Of a stretch of 64,000 bases of DNA, positions 19,034 through 28,358 are shown in pieces. Numbering within the stretch: the stretch's first letter is position 1; each line of letters starts with the position of its first letter. Both the position numbers and the translations under genes were made by a program. The stretch is from Alteromonas portus (GTDB lineage Bacteria; Pseudomonadota; Gammaproteobacteria; Enterobacterales; Alteromonadaceae), in the NCBI RefSeq assembly GCF_005117025.1, contig NZ_SWCO01000002.1, positions 372,001-436,000 on the forward strand, written 5' to 3'. A model generated the notes under the pieces. The model was not told the DNA's origin. It saw only the letters and a program-made list of their open reading frames with translations, and ran no database searches.

Positions 19034-19570
19034 ATGCTTTCAGTTGCAGCAGGTGGGTTAACATTTGCAGCCTTATGGGTTGTTTATAACAGTTGGCGCA
19101 CTCAAGCATCAACATACCTATATATAGGGCTAACAGTTTGGCTAGTGTCAGCTGTGTGCTGGTCTTTTGCACAGGGGTGGGAATTCGGTGTGTTGTATGC
19201 CCTGTGTGTCCCAGCAATCTTGGTTTGGCCATTCATAGCCTCTAATCAAACCCAATTGCCACAGCCTAAAAACGTCCCTCAACCTAGAGGTTTCGATTTT
19301 TCGCGAGGTACAGTATTGGGAAACATTGCCAATTACATAGTGGTACTGGTTGTTCTATTAGTTGTAAGCGTGTTAGTGACGTTAGGGATATGTGCATTAT
19401 TACCGTTTTCAATTGCGGGAAAGTTAGCTACAGCTACGGTGATGTTGCCCGTGCTGTGGGGCCTCATTGTTTACCACTATCTTGCTACTTCGCACAAAAT
19501 TAAAGTCATTGGTGCTTACGCAGCCTTGTCTGCGGCTTGCGTACCAATACTTATCTTCTTACCCATGTAG
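19034..19570 (+). CDS. Integral membrane protein, function unknown, linked to PepSY protein
   Basis: The 178-residue protein has about five or six hydrophobic helices (residues 5-22, 28-47, 52-67, 97-125, 133-150 and 158-177) and a proline-rich loop between the third and fourth. I do not recognise the family. It has a good ribosome binding site (GAGGAAA) before ATG 19034. It sits 10 bases upstream of a PepSY-TM protein gene and downstream of a Fur box, so it is probably an iron-regulated accessory inner-membrane protein of siderophore iron release. A comparable small membrane protein accompanies the second PepSY gene at 48.4 kb. Confidence 0.75.
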   Translation: MLSVAAGGLTFAALWVVYNSWRTQASTYLYIGLTVWLVSAVCWSFAQGWEFGVLYALCVPAILVWPFIASNQTQLPQPKNVPQPRGFDFSRGTVLGNIANYIVVLVVLLVVSVLVTLGICALLPFSIAGKLATATVMLPVLWGLIVYHYLATSHKIKVIGAYAALSAACVPILIFLPM

Positions 19571-19580
19571 GTAAATATCA

Positions 19581-21080
19581 ATGGATAAAGTTGCAAAACA
19601 AAATGCATTAAATGCTCATACGTGGGTTGGTGTCTTTTTAAGTGTACTGCTGTTTTTAGTATGCCTTTCAGGAACTATTGCCGTTTTTCACTTAGAATTT
19701 GAAAGATGGGAACAGCCTCATATTGAAGAGATGGAGAATGTTACGCCACAAGCCATTGAAAAGGCCATGGACACTTTTCTCGCTGAAAACACCGAAGAGT
19801 CTCACCACCTTTATGTGGTATTCCCTACATCAGATATTCCACGTTTAGTTGTAGAGAATGACCATGCAGCATATTTTTCCGATAGCGATGGAAATTTAAT
19901 AGAAAAAGAAAGCGTGTCTTTTACGCAAATGCTGGTGGACCTGCATTTATATTTAAACCTGCCACATAGCTGGGGAATGATTTTAGTCAGTGCTTTGGGT
20001 GCCATTATTTGCACCTTGGTTATTACAGGCATCATCGCTCATAAACGGATCTCAAAGGATGCATTCAAATTGAGAAGGGGCGGCAATGGTCAGCAAGCTC
20101 AGATTGATTTGCACAATCGCTTTGGTTTGTGGGCTTCACCATTTCATTTGGTGATCGGTATAACGGGAACTTACTTCGGTTTAGCCGGTATCATCTTAGT
20201 ATTGGTTGCGACAGCAAACTACGGCGGCGACAGGGACGCGGTAATAAACCAAATCTTTACACCAGACCCAGTAATTGCTCCCCAAGAAGGTAAGCCTGCT
20301 ATAGGTAAAGCCTTCGCACAAATGGAAACCCTTGCCCCTGAAAAGTCTCCAATATTTTTAACAGTACATGAAGTCGGCGAGCCAGAGCAATTTATTGAAA
20401 TTTATGCCAAAGCGCCAAATCGAATGATTTACGCGGAAGGCTACCGCTTCGACACAGCAGGAAACTACATAGGTGATGCGGGTTACGAAGATGGAGAGTG
20501 GGGTAAGCAGCTATTTTGGTCTATGTATCGGCTTCATTTTGGTGACTTCGCTGGCTTAACCAGCAAGTGGTTTTATTTTGTGCTAGGCGTAATGTTAACC
20601 ATGCTTTGTGTTTCTGGCATGGAAATCTGGCTGTCTAAAAAAGCCCACCCACCTTTAGCAAGTAGGCTTTGGTATGCGGTGGTGTGGGGCAGTGTCAGCG
20701 CACTGGCTTTAACCGCAACGGTTGATATGTTTTTTGCTGGTTCACTTATCGCTGTATTTTGGTGCCTAATGTTGTTCAACACGGCTGTGACTGTGGCAGT
20801 TAAGTCGCTGACAAAGCCCGTGTGGTTGATGATATCTGGGTTAAGTGTACTTGTGCTGTTAGCCACTTATTTTGCCGTAAACCAAAGTGCTGCACTTTCT
20901 ATTGCTTCACTTCAGCTAAATATTCCAATGGCAATATACGTGGCATGGAGCATATATCGTTCAGCTGTGCTAATTAGACGTTCTAAGAAGGTTGCTGTTT
21001 ATAGAGACGGCGATAGCCCTGGCGACAAAAATCAAGTCGGCATAAATCAAAAAACTCTAGGTACGAATATTAACGCATAA
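19581..21080 (+). CDS. PepSY-associated TM helix (PiuB-type) inner-membrane protein
   Basis: The 499-residue protein starts with N-A-H-T-W-V-G-V-F-L-S-V-L-L-F, the hallmark histidine-bearing first helix of the PepSY-TM family. It has four core helices enclosing PepSY periplasmic segments, then three or four extra C-terminal helices. Conserved histidines (H-T-W, H-L-Y-L-N-L-P-H-S-W-G, D-L-H-N-R-F-G-L, R-L-H-F-G-D-F) would bind haem, consistent with proposed ferric-siderophore reductase activity in this family. It lies 10 bases after the small membrane protein gene behind a Fur box. The last codons and stop fall inside the first of three 14-bp tandem repeats. Confidence 0.88.
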   Translation: MDKVAKQNALNAHTWVGVFLSVLLFLVCLSGTIAVFHLEFERWEQPHIEEMENVTPQAIEKAMDTFLAENTEESHHLYVVFPTSDIPRLVVENDHAAYFSDSDGNLIEKESVSFTQMLVDLHLYLNLPHSWGMILVSALGAIICTLVITGIIAHKRISKDAFKLRRGGNGQQAQIDLHNRFGLWASPFHLVIGITGTYFGLAGIILVLVATANYGGDRDAVINQIFTPDPVIAPQEGKPAIGKAFAQMETLAPEKSPIFLTVHEVGEPEQFIEIYAKAPNRMIYAEGYRFDTAGNYIGDAGYEDGEWGKQLFWSMYRLHFGDFAGLTSKWFYFVLGVMLTMLCVSGMEIWLSKKAHPPLASRLWYAVVWGSVSALALTATVDMFFAGSLIAVFWCLMLFNTAVTVAVKSLTKPVWLMISGLSVLVLLATYFAVNQSAALSIASLQLNIPMAIYVAWSIYRSAVLIRRSKKVAVYRDGDSPGDKNQVGINQKTLGTNINA

Positions 21081-21116
21081 GCCTTAAAGCATAAGCCTTT
21101 AAGTATAAGTCTTAAA
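21075..21116. repeat. Three imperfect 14-bp tandem repeats across the PepSY stop codon
   Basis: Units GCATAAGCCTTAAA, GCATAAGCCTTTAA and GTATAAGTCTTAAA are exactly contiguous. The stop codon of the PepSY gene lies in the first unit. Confidence 0.85.
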
Positions 21117-21124
21117 GTAACTCG

Positions 21125-21148
21125 CAAGGGGCGCTAACTCGCCCCTTG
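21125..21148. terminator. Bidirectional terminator-like hairpin
   Basis: CAAGGGGCG and CGCCCCTTG pair around a 6-base loop between two convergent genes. No long T-tract follows on either strand. Confidence 0.7.
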
Positions 21149-21159
21149 AAGTATTCACC

Positions 21160-21351
21160 TTAGTTACGCTTTTTTCTCTTCCACGTTCCGCCATACATGT
21201 AGCCATCACGAGTTTTTGCAAGCGTTTGGCATGCCTTACACACTATACGCCATTCGTCTGCCTCACTCTGTCGAACACGAAATTGCGTGTCAGCTTCCAA
21301 ACCGCAGCTATCGCATGATTTCGGTGGCTTCAGCCTGCTTTTCTTTCCCAT
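21160..21351 (-). CDS. Small zinc-ribbon protein
   Basis: The 63-residue basic protein has two C-x-x-C knuckles (S-C-D-S-C-G and V-C-K-A-C-Q) separated by about 20 residues, which should hold one zinc ion. It ends with an aromatic/glycine segment (Y-M-Y-G-G-T-W-K) and a lysine/arginine tail suited to nucleic acid binding. I recognise it as a conserved short gammaproteobacterial hypothetical protein, but no function is known to me. The ribosome binding site is weak. It lies downstream of the COQ7-type gene on the same strand, with an 83-base gap. Confidence 0.8.
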   Translation of the reverse strand: MGKKSRLKPPKSCDSCGLEADTQFRVRQSEADEWRIVCKACQTLAKTRDGYMYGGTWKRKKRN

Positions 21352-21434
21352 GTTGTAAACGGCCAGTCCTAATTCTACCTACTAGGGTATTTTTATTGTT
21401 GCTTCAGGTCATTTCCGGAGCATTAACTATCAAT

Positions 21435-22013
21435 CTAAATCAATTTGGCGATAGCAACGGCAAACAAAGAGCCTTTTTCTACTACACGTCCCCATAACCT
21501 CATCAGCAAAGACGGTTGCCTTGTCATCATCGCTAACGCTTCGTCTCTATGGTGTTGTTCGCCTTCCTGACAGTGTTTAAAGCGTTCTATCACGTTCGAT
21601 GGCGGGATAGATAATGCCGACATGTTTTTGCATTGCTCGTCGTAATGCAAGTCAACAAATTCCTCTACACAATAAATGGTATAAAAAAACCAGTTTTTAC
21701 CCAAAAGTCGTGGCAGAAAGCCGGTTATAAATCCCGCGGCTATCCATAGTGGCAATATAAAGCTACCTCTAAACAGCGGCATTTCACTTTCAAAAATAGC
21801 AAGGTGCGCGCGCTCAGTTTCAAGGTGCTCTCTTATAAAGCGTTTCGTGTCGTCTTCAGTTTTATTAATGTGCAACAAACACCAGATAAATTCCGCAACT
21901 AGCGCTCCGCGGTATATCCAAACTGCACCTGTTTCACCAGCGTGACTCGCGCGCAACTCTTTGTCTACCAGCCTGGCATAGTTGGCATCAAGCGACTTTG
22001 CGTAAAATGGCAT
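21435..22013 (-). CDS. coq7: COQ7-family di-iron demethoxyubiquinone hydroxylase
   Basis: The 192-residue protein has the paired di-iron motifs of COQ7: E-L-R-A-S-H-A-G-E-T-G-A-V-W-I-Y-R-G near the N-terminus, H-L-E-T-E-R-A-H-L, V-E-E-F-V-D-L-H-Y and E-x-x-H-H-R-D-E-A. Family members hydroxylate C6 of the demethoxyubiquinone ring in ubiquinone synthesis. Enterobacteria use the flavoprotein UbiF for this step, and some gammaproteobacteria use Coq7 instead. It is slightly short and the arrangement is somewhat divergent, so another substrate is possible. A GGAG ribosome binding site lies upstream of ATG 22013. Confidence 0.85.
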   Translation of the reverse strand: MPFYAKSLDANYARLVDKELRASHAGETGAVWIYRGALVAEFIWCLLHINKTEDDTKRFIREHLETERAHLAIFESEMPLFRGSFILPLWIAAGFITGFLPRLLGKNWFFYTIYCVEEFVDLHYDEQCKNMSALSIPPSNVIERFKHCQEGEQHHRDEALAMMTRQPSLLMRLWGRVVEKGSLFAVAIAKLI

Positions 22014-22238
22014 GGGGTACTCCTACAGCGTTTTATTAAAAAACGCTCGAAATGCTTATATGGATGTCGCCTTACGTATTTGTAATGCGCTTACTCATAC
22101 GCGTGCCAAAGCCCGAATTTAGCTTAGCTATTTGGAGCGCTTAAAGCTTTGGTGAATAGTGTTCTATTTGAAAATGAAAGCAGAACAGGTCAACTTTGCT
22201 TGCTAAGTTATAAGCTAGTTGCCAAAAGGAGTGCGCGA

Positions 22239-23369
22239 ATGAAAATACTATGGGGTTTTCTTATTTTAATACTTGCCTACTTATTACTATGGCCGGTACC
22301 TATCGATCCAGTCAGTTGGCAAGCACCTAAAAACGCTGGCTTTACAAAAGCTTTTGCAACAAACTCGCGGCTGGCAGAGCTTTCTCACATCAACTTAGAA
22401 GGAGAAGAGGGGCCAGAGGATTTTGCGATAAATAAACAGGGAACCATTGCCACAGCAACGCACTCTGGCGCGGTGTTACTGATGAAACAAGGGCAAACGT
22501 CATTTATCCCATGGATTAATACCAAAGGCCGTCCACTTGGTCTTGAATACGATAACAAAGGAAATCTACTTATCGCTGATGCTCATCGAGGATTATTAAT
22601 TGCAAACGCAGAAGGCGAACTAAAGACGCTGGTCGAGCAGGTAGAAGATACGGCTGTGGTATACGCCGATGATGTTGATATAGCCAAAAATGGAAAGATT
22701 TATTTTACCGACGCGACCAACAAGTTTGACGCAAAGGATCACGGCGGAACGCTTTCAGCAAGCCTGTTAGAAATTCTAGAACATAAAGGGAATGGCAGGC
22801 TAATTGAGTACGATCCATTAACTGCATCGAGTAAGGTATTGATAGACGGGTTAGTTTTCGCAAATGGTGTAACAATGAGCCATGACCAAGACTCGGTTTT
22901 AGTCAATGAGACAGGAAAATACCGCGTTTTACGCTACTGGTTAAAAGGTCCACAACAGGGAAGCGTGGAAGTGGTGATAGATAATTTACCCGGTTTTCCC
23001 GACAACATCAGCCAGGCTGCTGGTGGCGGCTATTATCTGGGCCTTGCTTCACCTCGTTCAGCGCCAGCAGACGGGCTATCAGACAAACCCTTTGTTCGTA
23101 AAATAATACAACGTTTACCACAGCTTATGCGACCACAAGGTAAAGCGTATGGGCACCTTTTAAAAATTAGCGAGAGTGGGAAGGTGCTTCAATCTCTCCA
23201 AGACCCAAGCGGCGCTTACCCTTTTGTAACTGGCGCTATAGAAACAGAGTATGGTTTGTTTATTAGTAGCTTAGTTGCTCCTACTGTAGGTGTTCTTCAC
23301 AATGAAAAGGGGCGTTCGTTAATGGGCGTGACTGATATAGGAGGTGATGCTCACAGTGATAATAAATAG
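22239..23369 (+). CDS. SMP-30/strictosidine-synthase-like beta-propeller membrane protein
   Basis: The protein has 376 residues from ATG 22239, chosen because AAAAGGAG lies just upstream and the translation then opens with a hydrophobic anchor (K-I-L-W-G-F-L-I-L-I-L-A-Y-L-L-L). The rest is a six-bladed propeller of the SMP-30/strictosidine synthase/APMAP type, with G-P-E-D-F-A, D-N-K-G-N-L-L-I-A-D, Y-F-T-D-A and F-A-N-G-V-T segments and D-N-I-S near the metal site. Family members hydrolyse lactones or phosphotriesters, but many lack known substrates. It is expected at the periplasmic face of the inner membrane. It is divergent from the COQ7-type gene and apparently monocistronic. Confidence 0.83.
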   Translation: MKILWGFLILILAYLLLWPVPIDPVSWQAPKNAGFTKAFATNSRLAELSHINLEGEEGPEDFAINKQGTIATATHSGAVLLMKQGQTSFIPWINTKGRPLGLEYDNKGNLLIADAHRGLLIANAEGELKTLVEQVEDTAVVYADDVDIAKNGKIYFTDATNKFDAKDHGGTLSASLLEILEHKGNGRLIEYDPLTASSKVLIDGLVFANGVTMSHDQDSVLVNETGKYRVLRYWLKGPQQGSVEVVIDNLPGFPDNISQAAGGGYYLGLASPRSAPADGLSDKPFVRKIIQRLPQLMRPQGKAYGHLLKISESGKVLQSLQDPSGAYPFVTGAIETEYGLFISSLVAPTVGVLHNEKGRSLMGVTDIGGDAHSDNK

Positions 23370-23596
23370 TGCAATAACTAGTGGCGAAATAAAGTGCTGA
23401 TGATAAGACTAGAACGTACAAATAAATAAAATTTAGTTACATTTAATCAATGTTTAAACTTTTGTTACCTAGTTATTCTTACAAACCTATACCACTATAA
23501 ATTATGCTAACGTAAGGCGTTATAATTTTATCGAGCGCATTAAGGCCGGTGAACATTCAGTTTCGGCACACATAAATAAAGGATATATAGTTAATC

Positions 23597-25252
23597 ATGA
23601 AAGCGTATACGTATACTTCAGTTGCACTTGCAGTCACGATTTCATTTCTCACAGGATGTGGGGGAGGTGGCGGTTCATCCAGTAACACGTCAGTAGGAAC
23701 AACACCAACCACTCCCGTAACGTCTGAACCCGAGTGGGAAGCCGGTGTCTATGAGCCACAATCTGAATTCATCGCCAAATGCGAAACGCCAAGAACTGGT
23801 GTCGATCCTTTTACGGGAAATGCTTACCCAGATACTCAAGGCACCGCAATGGATGAAAAGCTGTGGTTACGTTCGTGGACCAACGACACCTATTTATGGT
23901 ACGACGAAGTAGATGATAACGACCCTGAGAATTTTTCAGTATTGGGGTACTTTGACCAGTTAAAAACGAATGAACTGACGCCAAGCGGCACACCTAAAGA
24001 CAACTTTCATTTTTCACAAGACACCGCTGAATATAACGAGCTATCTCAATCTGGCATATCATCGGGGTTTGGGTTTAGTTGGGAATTCGTGGCAACTACA
24101 GTACCCCGAGAGCTTACGGTGCGTTACACAGAGCCCAATTCACCTGCGGCATTAGCAAGTGTACCCCGCGGTGCTAAGGTTGTGAGCATTAATGGCGTTG
24201 ACTTTGTAAACGACAATACTCAGCAAGGCGTAGATGCTATCAACAGTGGGCTGTTTCCCGATGATGCTGGTACCACCACAAGTTTTGGTTTTGAGCTGAT
24301 TGATGGAACTACTATGTCGGTAGATATTACCTCTACTGATGTGAGCGTAACGCCGGTTCAAAACGTTAAGGTACTAGATACTGAAAACGGTAAAACAGGC
24401 TACTTCCAATTCAATTCGTTTATAGTTACTGCGCAGGAAGGGCTAATTGAGGCGTTTGATACCTTTGTTGAACAGAATGTAACCGAGTTAGTTATGGATT
24501 TACGTTATAACGGAGGTGGTCGTTTGGCGTTAGCGTCGCAGCTATCTTATATGGTAGCGGGTCCAAATCAAACGAATAACGCCACATTTGAAACGTTGCA
24601 GTTTAACGATAAAAACCCAACGACAAATCCAATCACGGGCCAAACTATCAGCCCAACACCGTTTTATAGCAATGTTATCGATTACAACGCCGGGCGGCTT
24701 ACCGATACTTTACTACCGAGTCTTTCGCTGACTCGTGTTTATGTAATTTCAACAGATGCAACCTGTTCAGCGAGTGAAGCGGTAATGAACGCGCTTCGCG
24801 GCATAGATGTAGAGGTGGTACAAATTGGCTCTACAACCTGTGGTAAGCCTTATGGTTTCTATCCAACAGACAACTGTGGTGAAACTTACTTCACAATTCA
24901 ATTCCAAGGGGTGAACAACAAAGGCTTCGGTGATTATGCCGACGGCTTTATGCCAACTAATACACCAAACTTTGATTTTGAACTGCCAGGGTGTGAAGTT
25001 GAAGATGACTTTACTGCTAGTTTAGGCGATACGAATGAAGGCATGCTGTCTGCGGCACTAGAATTTGCAGCTACCGGCGCATGCCCTGAAGTGGTATCGG
25101 GCAATGGTGTGGCTGATGTAAACGCACTGCGCAGCAATCAAAGCGCGCTAGTGGGGGAAAAGCTTATTCCTATCGACACGCCCGAAAAGCGCAGAGAGAA
25201 CTTTTTCTTACATAACAAAATCAATCAGCCCGTTATCAAGGAACAAGATTGA
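23597..25252 (+). CDS. S41-family lipoprotein peptidase with PDZ domain
   Basis: The 551-residue protein has a lipoprotein signal with lipobox L-T-G-C (Cys21) followed by a Gly/Ser linker. A PDZ-like segment (about 150-250) precedes the S41 tail-specific protease core: L-V-M-D-L-R-Y-N-G-G-G, the nucleophile region C-S-A-S-E (Ser391/Ser393) and Lys417 in T-C-G-K-P-Y-G, matching the Ser-Lys dyad of CtpA/Prc. Several cysteines in the core suggest disulfides, consistent with an extracytoplasmic enzyme. The downstream small lipoprotein gene overlaps its stop codon (TGATG), so they form an operon. The substrate is unknown. Confidence 0.9.
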   Translation: MKAYTYTSVALAVTISFLTGCGGGGGSSSNTSVGTTPTTPVTSEPEWEAGVYEPQSEFIAKCETPRTGVDPFTGNAYPDTQGTAMDEKLWLRSWTNDTYLWYDEVDDNDPENFSVLGYFDQLKTNELTPSGTPKDNFHFSQDTAEYNELSQSGISSGFGFSWEFVATTVPRELTVRYTEPNSPAALASVPRGAKVVSINGVDFVNDNTQQGVDAINSGLFPDDAGTTTSFGFELIDGTTMSVDITSTDVSVTPVQNVKVLDTENGKTGYFQFNSFIVTAQEGLIEAFDTFVEQNVTELVMDLRYNGGGRLALASQLSYMVAGPNQTNNATFETLQFNDKNPTTNPITGQTISPTPFYSNVIDYNAGRLTDTLLPSLSLTRVYVISTDATCSASEAVMNALRGIDVEVVQIGSTTCGKPYGFYPTDNCGETYFTIQFQGVNNKGFGDYADGFMPTNTPNFDFELPGCEVEDDFTASLGDTNEGMLSAALEFAATGACPEVVSGNGVADVNALRSNQSALVGEKLIPIDTPEKRRENFFLHNKINQPVIKEQD

Positions 25253-25665
25253 TGGCTCTATTTGATAAAGGCAAAGATAAAAGCAAAGGGCTGCCTGCTG
25301 CAGCCCTGGCTGTAGCGCTTTCGTTGGCGGTTGGTTGTGCTGCAACTAAGGAGGTTGAGTTGCACAAAGCGATCACTAAGGGCACTAGTTCAAGCCAAAA
25401 GCAAATTATTGAAGACACCATTAGCAACTGGTTTGGCGGTATAGCTATTACTGTTGCTGAAAATGTGTTTAGTAGCGCTTCAAGCATTACAATTGAACGG
25501 AAAGCGAAGGTAGATAGCAGGGGGTTACCCCTTGATGGAAGGCATGATAACCCTGTGTACAGCTTTACGCTATTAAGTGATGGCGAGCAGTGCTTGCTGC
25601 AAAATGATCAAACTGGTGAGCTTGCTAAACTTGAAAATGTGAAGTGCTACCCAAATCACGACTGA
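25252..25665 (+). CDS. Small putative lipoprotein co-translated with the S41 peptidase
   Basis: The protein has 137 residues from ATG 25252, which overlaps the TGA of the protease gene by one base. A short charged N-terminus (F-D-K-G-K-D-K-S-K) is followed by a hydrophobic helix and A-V-G-C-A-A, a plausible lipobox. The remainder is small and mostly polar, with two further cysteines (Q-C-L-L and V-K-C-Y). I do not recognise a family. Tight coupling to the S41 lipoprotein suggests a substrate, inhibitor or chaperone of the protease; this is inference from position only. The transcript ends at a strong bidirectional terminator. Confidence 0.75.
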   Translation: MALFDKGKDKSKGLPAAALAVALSLAVGCAATKEVELHKAITKGTSSSQKQIIEDTISNWFGGIAITVAENVFSSASSITIERKAKVDSRGLPLDGRHDNPVYSFTLLSDGEQCLLQNDQTGELAKLENVKCYPNHD

Positions 25666-25732
25666 ACGTTAACATGTAGATTGGGTACATAATGACTTTG
25701 CTAAGATAGCGCAGTGTTATTGCTAAAAGCTG

Positions 25733-25768
25733 AAAAACGCCCGATGTTTAAAAGCATCGGGCGTTTTT
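25733..25768. terminator. Bidirectional terminator between the lipoprotein gene and ygiQ
   Basis: A 14-bp stem (AAAAACGCCCGATG with CATCGGGCGTTTTT) and an 8-base loop lie between convergent genes, with T-tracts on both strands. Confidence 0.95.
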
Positions 25769-25787
25769 GTTTTTAGCGTTTTTTATC

Positions 25788-28142
25788 TTAACGTTTATGC
25801 ATGCTTGGTTGTTTTTGAGAGCGGCCACGATTGTTGCCGCCGCCATTATTCGCCTTTGAAGCCTTACCGGAATTTCGGTTGGCGGTGTTACCGTTGGCTT
25901 GCTCATGCCTATTAGGGCTACCTTGTTTATTAGCGTTTGTATTACGACGGTTTTTATTTACAGCACTACCGTCTCGGCTTTTTCCTTTATCGTTTTTACC
26001 CTGAAACGTAGGCGGAAGCCCAGTATGCTTAGTAAGTGCGCGTTCACCGCGACGGCCTTTTTGCGCTTTTTGGCGCTTTTCACCAGCCGTTTCTGGTGGA
26101 ACAAGGTGCTGAGGACCGCGACCTATTAAGTCTTCACGCCCCATTCGCTTTAGGGCTTCGCGAATTTGCGCAAAGTTTTTCGGGTCGTGATAACGCAGCA
26201 TCGCCTTGTGTAATCGACGGTGGATCTCACCTTTTGCAGAAGACACCTCTTCACTGTCTTTAGTGACTTTGCGAAGGGAATTTACCTCGGTGTGGTACAT
26301 GGTGGTAGCCGTTGCCATAGGCGACGGGTAGAAGTTTTGTACCTGATCGAGCTTAAATTTGTTTTCTTTTAGCCAGATCGCAAGGCTTAGCATGTCTTCG
26401 TCGGAGGTACCCGGGTGTGAAGCAATAAAATACGGGATAAGGTACTGCTTTTTACCCGCTTCTTGTGAGTACTTATCAAATAGCTCTTTAAAGCGGTAAT
26501 AGCTTCCCATGCCAGGCTTCATCATTTTTGACAGCGGGCCGTCTTCGGTGTGCTCTGGTGCTATTTTCAAATAGCCGCCCACGTGATGAAGTGCTAACTC
26601 TTTTACGTATTCTGGATCTTCTACCGCTAGGTCGTAACGTACGCCTGAAGCAATTAAAATCTTTTTAATTCCAGGCAATTCGCGAGCACGGCGGTATAAG
26701 TCGATTGTTGGCTTATGGTCGGTGTCCATATGTGCACATATGCTTGGGTAGACACAAGAAGGGCGACGACAGGTGGCTTCCGCTTTCGGACTCTTACAAC
26801 GCAGGCGATACATGTTCGCTGTTGGGCCGCCTAGGTCTGAAATAACACCAGTGAAGCCCGGTACCGTATCGCGTATTTGCTCTATCTCGCGAATAATAGA
26901 GTCTTCAGAACGACTTTGAATAATACGCCCTTCGTGTTCGGTAATAGAACAGAAAGTACAGCCACCATAGCATCCGCGCATAATGTTGATACTGAAGCGG
27001 ATCATATCGTATGCAGGAATTTTTGCATCGCCATACACAGGGTGAGGCACACGCTGATAGGGCAAATCAAATACCGCGTCCATTTCTTCGGTTTCAAGCG
27101 GCATGGCGGGTGGGTTAATCCAAATGTGTCTGTCGCCGTGGCGCTGCATTAGCGCGCGCGCACAACCTGGATTGGTTTCCTGGTGCAAAATACGCGAAGT
27201 ATGCGCGTACAATACCTTGTTGTCTTTCACCGTTTCATACGCAGGAAGCTTAACGTACACGTTTTCCCAAGGCTTACGCTTTTCTTTCTCTTTTTGCGCA
27301 GGCTGAATAACAATGGGCGCTGCTTCTGGTGCTTCGCTGCTTTTTGTGTCTTTATCTTGCGAGTCGCACTCAGGCTCCATTTGGTAGGGGCTTGGAATGG
27401 CGTCTATCTTGCCCGGTCTGTCTAGAGACGTCGAGTCAACGCCTTGCCATTCTGGTAAGGCTTCTTTAACGATAATCGCAGTGCCGCGAATATCGCGCAA
27501 ATCGGCAATATCTTCACCTGCCGCTAAGCGATGAGTGACTTCCACAAGAGGACGTTCGGCGTTACCGAAAAATAGCATATCCGCTTTAGAATCGAACAGC
27601 ACAGAGCGGCGTACTTTCTCACTCCAATAGTCGTAGTGCGCAATACGACGTAAGCTAGCCTCTATGCCACCAACAATAACAGGCACACCTTTAAACGCTT
27701 CACGGCAACGCTGTGAATACACGGTAACTGCGCGGTCAGGACGCTTGCCACCTACATTGCCTGGCGTGTAAGCGTCGTCGTGACGAAGCTTTTTGTCAGA
27801 CGTGTAGCGGTTGATCATAGAGTCCATATTGCCGGCTGTTACGCCGAAATACAGGTTGGGCTTACCCAACTTCATGAAATCGTCTTTGCTGGTCCAGTCT
27901 GGCTGAGAAATAATGCCCACGCGAAAACCATGAGCTTCAAGCACTCGACCAATCACCGCCATGCCAAAACTAGGATGATCTACATACGCATCGCCCGTTA
28001 CCAAAATAACGTCACAGCTGTCCCAGCCAAGTGCATCCATCTCTTCCTTTGACATGGGTAAAAACGGCGCAGTACCCAGGCAGTGTGGCCAATATTTAGG
28101 GTAAGAAAACAGACCGCGATCGGCCTTAATGGTGGCTTGCAT
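25788..28142 (-). CDS. ygiQ: YgiQ-family radical SAM protein
   Basis: The protein has about 784 residues, usual for the family. It opens with a cobalamin-binding-like region ([16 protein letters not shown]) and contains the radical SAM cluster motif C-x3-C-x2-C in [12 protein letters not shown] near residue 392. The C-terminus is a long, low-complexity tail rich in Asn, Lys, Arg and Gly that should bind RNA or be disordered. The substrate is unknown. A GTG at 28151 is an alternative start; ATG 28142 is preferred. It ends near a shared terminator and is divergent from the EVE-domain gene. Confidence 0.93.
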   Translation of the reverse strand: MQATIKADRGLFSYPKYWPHCLGTAPFLPMSKEEMDALGWDSCDVILVTGDAYVDHPSFGMAVIGRVLEAHGFRVGIISQPDWTSKDDFMKLGKPNLYFGVTAGNMDSMINRYTSDKKLRHDDAYTPGNVGGKRPDRAVTVYSQRCREAFKGVPVIVGGIEASLRRIAHYDYWSEKVRRSVLFDSKADMLFFGNAERPLVEVTHRLAAGEDIADLRDIRGTAIIVKEALPEWQGVDSTSLDRPGKIDAIPSPYQMEPECDSQDKDTKSSEAPEAAPIVIQPAQKEKEKRKPWENVYVKLPAYETVKDNKVLYAHTSRILHQETNPGCARALMQRHGDRHIWINPPAMPLETEEMDAVFDLPYQRVPHPVYGDAKIPAYDMIRFSINIMRGCYGGCTFCSITEHEGRIIQSRSEDSIIREIEQIRDTVPGFTGVISDLGGPTANMYRLRCKSPKAEATCRRPSCVYPSICAHMDTDHKPTIDLYRRARELPGIKKILIASGVRYDLAVEDPEYVKELALHHVGGYLKIAPEHTEDGPLSKMMKPGMGSYYRFKELFDKYSQEAGKKQYLIPYFIASHPGTSDEDMLSLAIWLKENKFKLDQVQNFYPSPMATATTMYHTEVNSLRKVTKDSEEVSSAKGEIHRRLHKAMLRYHDPKNFAQIREALKRMGREDLIGRGPQHLVPPETAGEKRQKAQKGRRGERALTKHTGLPPTFQGKNDKGKSRDGSAVNKNRRNTNANKQGSPNRHEQANGNTANRNSGKASKANNGGGNNRGRSQKQPSMHKR

Positions 28143-28358
28143 AGTAATCACATCTAGATAAATCAGGGAATTGCTGAACTCAAAATAGGGGAAAGCTCAG
28201 ATTAAGTGCATAATTATAGCAGTCTTAGCCAAGCTAAGGTATAGCGCTGTCATTAAATAAAAGCGCTTTGTATACTGGAGGTAATAAAACGCGAACAGCG
28301 TGTGTTTGTTAATGTGCGCTTTAATGAGCGTGCAAAGATTAAGAGAAAGAATAAAAAC

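Noticed and set aside
22149..22238. Upstream 30-codon extension of the SMP-30-like gene
   Set aside because: The ATG at 22239 has a strong ribosome binding site and starts a membrane anchor.
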